DNA from: Methylobacter sp.
Lineage (GTDB): Bacteria > Pseudomonadota > Gammaproteobacteria > Methylococcales > Methylomonadaceae
Length of the DNA stretch: 11,070 nt
Assembly: GCA_003158415.1 (NCBI GenBank)
Contig: PMJA01000203.1
Location: 1 to 11,070, forward strand
Direction: 5' to 3'
Positions 5,420 through 11,070 of the stretch are shown here, one piece after another. Below the pieces are notes generated by a model. The model searched no databases. It had not been told where the DNA came from and saw only the letters and a program-made list of their open reading frames with translations. Both the position numbers and the translations under genes were made by a program. How positions within the stretch are numbered: the first letter of the stretch is position 1; every line of letters starts with the position of its first letter.

Positions 5420-5836
5420 ATGCTTAAGAATTTATCTGCCTGTTTGTGTGGCATCCTGTTTGGCTTAGGATTGGTCATAGCGCAAATGGTTAATCCTGTG
5501 AAGGTGCTTGCGTTCCTTGATATTGCGGGACAGTGGGATCCCAGTTTGGCGCTGGTTATGGCGGGCGCCCTGATAATATTCGGATTGGCGTGTAGGCTGA
5601 TACTTCGTCGACCTGCGCCGATACTGGAGCCTCGCTTTCATCTGCCGGGTGCGGCACGCATTGACGCCCGATTGCTGATAGGCGCCGCCTTGTTTGGCAT
5701 AGGCTGGGGGCTGTCGGGTTATTGTCCGGGAGCGGCAATCGCCGCCTTTGGCTATGGACGCATGGAGGCGGTGTTGTTCACGCTTGCTATGTGCTGTGGA
5801 ATGGGTCTGTTTCGGTTTATTCATAGACCCACATAG
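5420..5836 (+). CDS. YeeE/YedE-family membrane protein, second half (PmpB-like, DUF6691)
   Basis: A 138-residue inner-membrane protein and partner of the gene just upstream (4-base gap). It has the family start FGLGLVIAQMVNPVKVLAFL (from residue 14) and the cysteine motif GLSGYCPGAA (97-106) with C102, the counterpart of the CTSGHG cysteine in the first half. Four hydrophobic segments are visible (about 6-22, 43-62, 85-97 and 116-132). Together the two halves equal one full YeeE/YedE unit. In sulfur-active bacteria such pairs often lie beside beta-lactamase-like persulfide dioxygenases or rhodanese genes; none is seen here. The gene ends 37 bases before the lipoprotein start. Confidence 0.87.
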   Translation: MLKNLSACLCGILFGLGLVIAQMVNPVKVLAFLDIAGQWDPSLALVMAGALIIFGLACRLILRRPAPILEPRFHLPGAARIDARLLIGAALFGIGWGLSGYCPGAAIAAFGYGRMEAVLFTLAMCCGMGLFRFIHRPT

Positions 5837-5873
5837 TTGTAGAATTTATTGGGCAAGTAGCCTGAACGCCCTC

Positions 5874-7166
5874 ATGACTAAATTATCCATTAGGATTTTC
5901 TTGTTAGTATTCCTTTCCGCCTGCACGCCTAAAGATTATTTTCGGACGACTGTCGCTAACACGCCCTGCGAGCTAAATAAAATAAGCGCTTGTAGCGCCG
6001 CCAATCTGGTTAGCAATAAAGAAGATGACTACACGCTGGGCTTTGTTGAGATTGATGACCAGGGGCAATTTTATGACAACGGACAAGTTGAATCATTAAT
6101 CACGTTGTTAAAAAACCAGCAACAACCCCAATATGTCACTATTTATGTCCACGGCTGGCATCATAACGCCGACGATAACGACTTTAATGTCAGACGCTTT
6201 AAGGAAACCCTTAAAGATACCAAACAGCGTAATCCCGGCTATCACGTCATCGGTATCTATGTAGGCTGGCGCGGCGAAACGGTTACTGTGCCCTGGCTTA
6301 GGGCGTTGACCTTCTGGGACAGAAAGCTGGTGAGCGAGGAAGTGGGGCGAAACTCCCTGCTTGATTTTTTGTTGCGGGTGGAAACCGTGGTTAAGGCTGA
6401 AGGAAAAAACAAATTGTTAACGGTAGGCCACAGCCTGGGTGCATCCGTGATTTTTAACTCGCTGCATCAGGTGCTGCTTACGCGTTTGGCCCAGCCGGAA
6501 AACGCGAATCTGCGCACCGGATTTGGCGATTTGGTGGTTTTGGTCAACCCGGCCTTTGAAGCCATGCGTTTTGCTGCTATCAGAGAGGCCGCGCAACGAT
6601 ATAACCGCGAATATCCCTTCAGCGAAAAGCAAAAGCCTTTGTTAATTATTGCCACATCGGAATCGGACTCGACCACAAAAACGGCGTTCTCCTGGGTAAG
6701 GACGCTAACAGCCCTGTTCGAACAACATCGAACCATTACGTCTGATTCTAGGCAAGAAGCGGACGACTCTCTGTCATTTTCGGAATGGGATCTTGACACG
6801 ACGGCGGTCGGACATTTCAACCCATTCATCACGCACCGCCTGGAGGCTCATGCGCCTGTCAGCCCTGATAACGCGTGTGCATGGCGTCCGGGATGGTTAA
6901 ACAGCGTGGTGGTCAGACGGAAAAAAATACAATTCGATAACGGCGAACGCCCGACGGGCGAAGGATGGGATACCGGAGATGAATTGCCGTCCGTATTCAA
7001 GGATGCCGCCCAGATGACATTACGGCATTTAAAAAATTCGGCGACTTATGATCCTTACTGGGTGATTCAAACCAATAAAACCATGATTCCTAATCACGGC
7101 TTTATCAACCAAAAGCAGTTATGGTGTTTTATTGACTTGACCATGAAGGACTCAAAGTATAATTGA
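5874..7166 (+). CDS. Alpha/beta-hydrolase lipoprotein (esterase/lipase-like)
   Basis: A 430-residue lipoprotein. The reading frame is open from 5748, but the start at 5874 is right: it gives MTKLSIRIFLLVFLSAC, a lipoprotein signal peptide with lipobox L-S-A-C and lipidated Cys17, and avoids an overlap of almost 90 bases with the gene before. An alpha/beta-hydrolase fold follows: strand VTIYVHGWHH (His93-Gly-Trp, oxyanion region) and nucleophile elbow VGHSLGAS with Ser187. A His in GHFNPFITH (around residue 315) may complete the triad; the acid residue is not assigned. The last 100 residues show no motif I recognise. It should be anchored in the outer or inner membrane facing the periplasm. 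No Shine-Dalgarno is clear before the ATG. Substrate unknown; there is no evident link to either neighbouring set. Confidence 0.8.
   Translation: MTKLSIRIFLLVFLSACTPKDYFRTTVANTPCELNKISACSAANLVSNKEDDYTLGFVEIDDQGQFYDNGQVESLITLLKNQQQPQYVTIYVHGWHHNADDNDFNVRRFKETLKDTKQRNPGYHVIGIYVGWRGETVTVPWLRALTFWDRKLVSEEVGRNSLLDFLLRVETVVKAEGKNKLLTVGHSLGASVIFNSLHQVLLTRLAQPENANLRTGFGDLVVLVNPAFEAMRFAAIREAAQRYNREYPFSEKQKPLLIIATSESDSTTKTAFSWVRTLTALFEQHRTITSDSRQEADDSLSFSEWDLDTTAVGHFNPFITHRLEAHAPVSPDNACAWRPGWLNSVVVRRKKIQFDNGERPTGEGWDTGDELPSVFKDAAQMTLRHLKNSATYDPYWVIQTNKTMIPNHGFINQKQLWCFIDLTMKDSKYN
7132..7163 (+). promoter_or_regulatory. Possible promoter of the ribA-GT4 operon
   Basis: A perfect TATAAT (7158-7163) lies 56 bases before the ribA-type start codon. 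Upstream, TTGACT (7132-7137, 20-base spacer) or TTGACC (7137-7142, 15-base spacer) could serve as -35; neither spacing is the preferred 17. The boxes overlap the last codons of the lipoprotein gene. The gap before the gene (53 bases) is too short for an FMN riboswitch, and none is visible. Confidence 0.35.
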
Positions 7167-7219
7167 CGACTCCTCTTTTTTATCATTCTTATCTTGCCCT
7201 ATAACCTAGATTATCCCGT

Positions 7220-7855
7220 ATGCCCAAACCCACCGTTACACGAATGACCTGCGCCCGTATTCCTACGAAATATGGCGACTTTCAACTCTGTTACTACACC
7301 AATACCCAGGATAAAAAGGAACATCTGGCTTTTTATAGAGGAACAGTGTCCGAGGAGGACGATGTGTTGGTGCGCATACATTCCGAATGTTTTACCGGCG
7401 ATGTGTTAAGTTCCAGGCGTTGTGACTGCGGCGAGCAACTAAACCGTTCCCTGGAATTGATCGCCGACGAAGGTGAAGGTGTGTTGGTCTATCTGCGCCA
7501 GGAGGGTCGCGGTATCGGTTTATTGCAAAAATTGCGGGCCTATAACCTGCAAGATCAAGGCTATGATACCGTTGATGCCAACCTGCTGTTGGGTCATAGC
7601 GTGGACGAGCGGAGTTATTACTTGGCGGCGCGTATTCTGGAGGATCTAGGCGTCAAATCGGTGCGACTCATGACCAATAATCCGTTAAAAATTAATGCAC
7701 TAGAGGCAGAAGGCATCCGGGTTCATGTACGCGTACCGCTGGAAATTGCCGTCAATTCCGACAACGCAGGTTATTTGTCCACCAAAGCGCTACGCATGGA
7801 TCACCTGTTGCAGCTTACGCCAGCGTTACGCAGTAAAGCTCAGAGCGCTTCATGA
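7220..7855 (+). CDS. ribA: GTP cyclohydrolase II (RibA type)
   Basis: A 211-residue cytoplasmic enzyme, near the normal length of stand-alone RibA (about 200). It opens the imidazole ring of GTP, releasing formate and pyrophosphate and leaving 2,5-diamino-6-ribosylamino-4(3H)-pyrimidinone 5'-phosphate. The zinc cysteines are present (C57, C68, C70 in SECFTGDVLSSRRCDCG), as are YLRQEGRGIGL (91-101), DTVDAN (116-121) and TNNPLKINAL (152-161). There is no fused DHBP synthase (RibB) domain. It heads a tight operon and overlaps the next gene by 4 bases (ATGA). Because the neighbours are not the usual riboflavin genes, it may be a second, pathway-specific copy; this needs the genome. Start at 7220 has no clear Shine-Dalgarno; ATG at 7244 is an alternative that loses only eight residues. 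Confidence 0.93.
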   Translation: MPKPTVTRMTCARIPTKYGDFQLCYYTNTQDKKEHLAFYRGTVSEEDDVLVRIHSECFTGDVLSSRRCDCGEQLNRSLELIADEGEGVLVYLRQEGRGIGLLQKLRAYNLQDQGYDTVDANLLLGHSVDERSYYLAARILEDLGVKSVRLMTNNPLKINALEAEGIRVHVRVPLEIAVNSDNAGYLSTKALRMDHLLQLTPALRSKAQSAS

Positions 7856-8568
7856 CGGTCAATCAGCAGATTGAACACTGGCTGACTGCCCACAAGAGCG
7901 CCTTAATGCCTGTAAAACGACCGTTCGTGACGCTAAGCTATGCCCAGAGCTGGGACGGCAGCATCACTACGCGCACGGGGGAATCGCTGGCCTTGAGCGG
8001 CGCTGAAGCGAACCGGTTAACCCATCAGCTACGCAGCCTGCATGACGGCATTCTGGTGGGCATCGGCACGGTGTTAACGGATGATCCGCAACTCACCGTT
8101 CGGGACTGGCCCGGTGCTAACCCCCAACCCATCGTGCTGGATAGCCGCCTTCGCATGCCGACTACCGCGCGTCTTTGCCGACATGCGGATAAAAACTGCT
8201 GGATTTTGACCCGCTTAAAAGATGATAGTGAGTATGGCGATCAGGTTGAAATTATGACCCTGGCAAGCGATGCCGAAGGAAGAGTCAACTTGCCGGATGC
8301 ACTGGCTTTACTGTGGAAAAAAGGCATCAAAATGCTGATGGTTGAAGGTGGCAGCCATGTGATCACCGCTTTTTTGCAAGCGCAATTGGCTGATGCGCTA
8401 GTGTTGACGGTAGCCCCTACCCTGGTCGGCGGCTACAAGGGCGTTGGCCATCTGGGAATCACCAGTAAAGCCCAATTACCGCAAATCCGCCCGTTGCATG
8501 CACAGATGCTGGGAGATGATTTGATCATGTGGGGTGATTTAAACTATCAGGAGTACGTCGAAGCATGA
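7852..8568 (+). CDS. RibD C-terminal-type (DHFR-fold) pyrimidine reductase, stand-alone
   Basis: A 238-residue enzyme of the RibD-C/RIB7 family (PF01872). Motifs in order: SYAQSWDGSI (29-38), LRSLHDGILVGIGTVLTDDP (60-79), MVEGGSHV (163-170) and VAPTLVGG (187-194), which build the NADPH and substrate pocket. The zinc deaminase domain of bifunctional RibD is absent. Such reductases convert the ribosyl side chain of the GTP cyclohydrolase II product to ribityl using NADPH; yeast Rib7 and archaeal ArfC do this before deamination. The gene starts inside the ribA stop (ATGA) and its own stop overlaps the next start, so it is translationally coupled on both sides. This makes the RibA product its likely substrate (inference). 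A DHFR-like activity on another pteridine is the alternative. Confidence 0.88.
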   Translation: MTVNQQIEHWLTAHKSALMPVKRPFVTLSYAQSWDGSITTRTGESLALSGAEANRLTHQLRSLHDGILVGIGTVLTDDPQLTVRDWPGANPQPIVLDSRLRMPTTARLCRHADKNCWILTRLKDDSEYGDQVEIMTLASDAEGRVNLPDALALLWKKGIKMLMVEGGSHVITAFLQAQLADALVLTVAPTLVGGYKGVGHLGITSKAQLPQIRPLHAQMLGDDLIMWGDLNYQEYVEA

Positions 8569-9605
8569 AAGCCCATCAGCTCTGGTTCACCGGCCCGCAA
8601 CAGGTAGAAATCCGCGAACAACAACTGCCACCATTGCAACCGGGACAAATACGCGTCAAAACGCACTGTTCCGCCATCAGTGCCGGTACTGAAATGCTGG
8701 TTTACCGGGGACAACTGCCCGCCGACATAACCCTGGACGCCACACTGGCGTCTCTGCAACACCCTCAGACTTATCCGCTGCAATACGGCTACGCCTGCGT
8801 GGGTCGCATTGAGCAGATAGGCGCAGCCGTCGATGGCCTTTGGCAAGACCGACTGGTGTTTGCGTTTCAGCCGCACGCTAGTCATTTCATCGCCACACCG
8901 GAACAGGTCATCGCCTTGCCAGACGATATAGAGCCGGAGGCGGCGGTGTTTCTGGCCAATATGGAAACGGCAGTGAGTCTGGTGCTGGACGGCAATCCGG
9001 CGCTAGGCGAACAAGTGGCGGTCTTAGGGTTAGGAATCGTTGGCCTGCTATTGACTAGCTTGCTGGCGCAGTTTCCGCTGGCGCAACTGCATGCCCTGGA
9101 TGGCATAGCCGGACGTCGCGCCCGCGCACTGCGCTTGGGTGTGCAGCAAGTTTACGATCCCGCATCGGAAATACAAGTCGCGGCTCTGAAACAAAGCTTA
9201 CAATTGCCGGTACAACTATCGGCAACACCCGGTGCGGGCGCTGATCTGATCTACGAAGTTAGCGGCGTGCCGGAGGCTTTGAATCTGGCGATTGATTTAT
9301 GCAGCTATTCCGGGCGTATCGTCATCGGCAGCTGGTATGGCGGAAAATCTGCCAGCCTACACCTGGGCGGGGCGGCGCACCGGAATCGGATTAAATTCAT
9401 CAGCAGCCAGGTCAGCACTATCGCGCCTGAATTAACCGGTCGTTGGGATAAAGCGCGTCGCTTCCAGACAGCCTGGGACATGATCCGGAGGGTGCGGCCT
9501 CAGGAGCTGATTAGCCACAGGCTTTCCCTGGATCAGGCCGACGTCATTTATGATCTATTGGATAAGACGCCAGAGCAAGTCTTACAAGCCATTTTTGTTT
9601 ATTAG
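8565..9605 (+). CDS. MDR-superfamily dehydrogenase without zinc ligands
   Basis: A 346-residue medium-chain dehydrogenase/reductase. The GroES-like domain comes first and the Rossmann domain second, with G155-L-G157-I-V-G160 as nucleotide-binding loop. Asp179 at the end of the next strand suggests NAD(H) over NADP(H). The catalytic zinc residues of alcohol dehydrogenases are lost: the segment SAISAGTEMLVYRG (36-49) has Ala40 where the zinc Cys normally stands, and GYA (75-77) replaces GHE. The structural-zinc cysteines are also missing. SAIS-x-GTE is a motif I also know from the BchC-like branch. The protein is probably a zinc-free oxidoreductase despite the likely automatic label zinc-binding alcohol dehydrogenase. 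It starts with ATGA overlap on the reductase; CAGGAG at 8548-8553 is a plausible ribosome site. Substrate unknown. Confidence 0.85.
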   Translation: MKAHQLWFTGPQQVEIREQQLPPLQPGQIRVKTHCSAISAGTEMLVYRGQLPADITLDATLASLQHPQTYPLQYGYACVGRIEQIGAAVDGLWQDRLVFAFQPHASHFIATPEQVIALPDDIEPEAAVFLANMETAVSLVLDGNPALGEQVAVLGLGIVGLLLTSLLAQFPLAQLHALDGIAGRRARALRLGVQQVYDPASEIQVAALKQSLQLPVQLSATPGAGADLIYEVSGVPEALNLAIDLCSYSGRIVIGSWYGGKSASLHLGGAAHRNRIKFISSQVSTIAPELTGRWDKARRFQTAWDMIRRVRPQELISHRLSLDQADVIYDLLDKTPEQVLQAIFVY

Positions 9606-9623
9606 CACTTAGGAAAGTCGAAT

Positions 9624-10001
9624 ATGTATACCGTAGCCGTAACCCGTGATTTTATCGCCAACCATTACCTGATTGGCGGCGACTGGGGCAACGAAAACCA
9701 GCCTCACGCCCATCATTATGTGGCGGAAGTGAGCATTGAGGGCCAACAGCTGGATCGGCATGGTTATCTGGTGGACATAGTCGCCATTGAAGCCGCTCTG
9801 GATGGCATTGTGGTTTACTTTCGCGATGCCATGCTGAACGACAAGCCTGAATTTTCCGGTCTTAATCCCAGCATCGAACACTTCAGTCGCATCATTTGCG
9901 AACAATTACACGCCGCCATTCAACCGCCCGGATCGGGTTTGTTACGTGTAAAACTGTGGGAAAACGCCAGTTGCTGGGCGGCGTTCAGACTGGAATTCTA
10001 A
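9624..10001 (+). CDS. 6-pyruvoyl-tetrahydropterin synthase (PTPS/QueD) family protein, divergent
   Basis: A 125-residue protein of the PTPS/QueD fold (PF01242), of usual length. The zinc histidines are conserved: H14 in FIANHYL, and H28 and H30 in PHAHHYVAEV. NPSIEHF (81-87) with Glu85 and WEN (Glu113) match the substrate-anchoring end of the family. The position of the catalytic Cys, four before the first His of HxH, is Glu24 (E-N-Q-P-H-A-H), as in PTPS-III enzymes that make 6-hydroxymethyl-dihydropterin. The Asp-His of the usual LDHxxLND segment seems to be Arg67-Asp68 (FRDAMLND). So this is not a standard QueD for queuosine. It lies 18 bases after the dehydrogenase, with AGGAAAG (9611-9617) before the ATG, and 10 bases before the glycosyltransferase. 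Reaction unknown; a pteridine substrate is likely. Confidence 0.85.
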   Translation: MYTVAVTRDFIANHYLIGGDWGNENQPHAHHYVAEVSIEGQQLDRHGYLVDIVAIEAALDGIVVYFRDAMLNDKPEFSGLNPSIEHFSRIICEQLHAAIQPPGSGLLRVKLWENASCWAAFRLEF

Positions 10002-10011
10002 GCTAAAATCT

Positions 10012-11070
10012 ATGCGTATCGGCCTGTTGATTTATGGCGACATGGAAGCCGTGAGCGGCGGCTATTTGTACAACCGTAAACTGGCGGCCTATCTGCGCAG
10101 CCACGGCGTACAGGTGGAAATCATCAGCCTGCCGCTACGCAGTTACTGGCGTCATCTGGGCGATAATTTCAGCACGCGCTGTCTGGAGCAAATTACCGCC
10201 GCCAATGTAGACCTGCTGATTCAGGATGCCATGGTGCATCCTTCGGTGGTACTGATAAACCGGCAGCTGAATATACCGGTGGTGACGCTGGTGCATCTGC
10301 TCGCCAGTTTTGATCATCATCCTGGTTACAGTGCCTGGTTTTACCGCGCCATCGAGCGCCGTTATTTGAAGTCTGTTTCGGGAATAATCGCTAACAGCCT
10401 AACCACGCTGGCGCAGATCCGAGAATTACTGCACGACCCGTCGCCGCCCCATTGCCTTGCCGTACCGGCGGGCGACAATTTCTCCGGGGCAGACATAGAC
10501 ATTGACACCATCAAACAGCGAGCGCTGATCCCCGGCCCCTTAAAAATCCTGGTCGTGGGCAATGTCATCCGTCGCAAGGGTCTGCATGTACTCATCCAAG
10601 CCCTGCGCCTACTCCCCGCCGAGAATTTTCAGGTGACCGTAGCCGGGCGGTTGGACATGGAACCCGACTATGTACAGCAGGTGCAAAAGTCGATTCGGGC
10701 TGCGCAACTGCAAGAACGGGTCATTCTTAAAGGCCCGGTGCAAGGCCTATCCCTTGCCGATCTGTACCTGCAACATCATCTGATGGCGCTGCCATCATCT
10801 TATGAAAGCTACGGCATCGTCTATGTGGAAGCCCAGCAATTCGGCCTGCCGGTCATCGGCACGACCGAAGCAGCCGCCAAAGAAATTATCAGTCACGGCG
10901 ACAATGGTTATCTTGTTCCCCCTGAAGACCCGCAGGCGTTGGCCGATCTTTTGCAAAAACTGCATCATGACCGCCCGTTGTTACTGACAATGGGCCGGAA
11001 TGCCCTGGCGGCCTATATCCGCCATCCTCGCTGGGACGAGAGTTGTGAAATCATCCGGCAATATCTTTAT
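10012..11070 (+). CDS. GT4-family glycosyltransferase, 3' end beyond the window
   Basis: 353 codons are open to the window edge with no stop, so the C-terminus is missing, probably only a few residues as the helix after the donor domain has been reached. The N-terminal acceptor domain begins MRIGLLIYGDMEAVSGGYLY, with the Gly-rich loop of GT-B enzymes, and includes GIIANS (121-126). The donor domain has VVGNVIRRKG (181-190) with the Arg/Lys phosphate contacts, and LPSSYESYGIVYVEAQ (260-275), where Glu265 and Glu273 form the EX7E motif of GT4. This is a retaining nucleotide-sugar transferase, cytoplasmic. It has no transmembrane segment. Its place 10 bases after the PTPS homologue suggests that it glycosylates the product of this operon and not a cell-wall polymer (inference). 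Confidence 0.9.
   Translation, partial: MRIGLLIYGDMEAVSGGYLYNRKLAAYLRSHGVQVEIISLPLRSYWRHLGDNFSTRCLEQITAANVDLLIQDAMVHPSVVLINRQLNIPVVTLVHLLASFDHHPGYSAWFYRAIERRYLKSVSGIIANSLTTLAQIRELLHDPSPPHCLAVPAGDNFSGADIDIDTIKQRALIPGPLKILVVGNVIRRKGLHVLIQALRLLPAENFQVTVAGRLDMEPDYVQQVQKSIRAAQLQERVILKGPVQGLSLADLYLQHHLMALPSSYESYGIVYVEAQQFGLPVIGTTEAAAKEIISHGDNGYLVPPEDPQALADLLQKLHHDRPLLLTMGRNALAAYIRHPRWDESCEIIRQYLY

Noticed and set aside
7167..7219. FMN riboswitch before ribA
   Set aside because: The 53-base gap is too short and none of the conserved FMN-riboswitch segments is visible.
9624..10001. Queuosine enzyme QueD
   Set aside because: No other queuosine gene is near and the catalytic Cys is replaced by Glu.
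1..11070. CRISPR array, tRNA or rRNA genes
   Set aside because: I saw no regularly spaced repeats and no tRNA or rRNA signature on either strand.

Overview
The window reads as chromosomal DNA of a mid-GC gammaproteobacterium. A methanotroph-like member of Methylococcales is my guess from gene style only; no taxonomic marker is present. It is an accessory-type region: metabolic genes alternate with repeat elements, a single-gene REP/RAYT unit and decayed gene remnants.

Left part (1-1236): the right half of a palindromic MITE-like repeat (1-44) lies 5 bases from a REP-associated tyrosine transposase (87-617, minus), which is bracketed by two inverted REP copies (50-86 and 644-680). The 556 bases after it carry the 3' end of a lost minus-strand fibronectin-type-III gene (820-945), still followed by its hairpin (772-806).

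Middle part (1237-5836): an exported arylsulfotransferase-like beta-propeller protein and an exported cupin form one probable operon, with a zinc-cysteine GFA-family gene directly abutting. A resolvase pseudogene (3745-4082) marks the scar of an old Tn3-type or related insertion. Then come a half-size TauE/SafE permease, a full 106-bp copy of the MITE-like palindrome (4761-4866), and a split YeeE/YedE (PmpA/PmpB-like) membrane pair. Sulfur handling (sulfate esters, sulfite/sulfonate, thiosulfate/polysulfide) is a possible common theme, inferred only from family names.

Right part (5874-11070): a lipoprotein with an alpha/beta-hydrolase GHSLGA motif precedes a tight five-gene set: GTP cyclohydrolase II (ribA-type), a stand-alone RibD-C-type reductase, an MDR dehydrogenase without zinc ligands, a divergent 6-pyruvoyl-tetrahydropterin synthase (PTPS) homologue with Glu in place of the catalytic Cys, and a GT4 glycosyltransferase that runs off the window. 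Start/stop overlaps and 10-18 base gaps indicate one transcription unit. The set starts from GTP by riboflavin-type chemistry but has no deaminase, lumazine synthase or riboflavin synthase in view. It then adds a pterin-type enzyme, a redox enzyme and a sugar transferase. This is the best candidate here for an uncharacterised pathway, perhaps making a glycosylated pteridine or pyrimidine compound. The product is not known from sequence.
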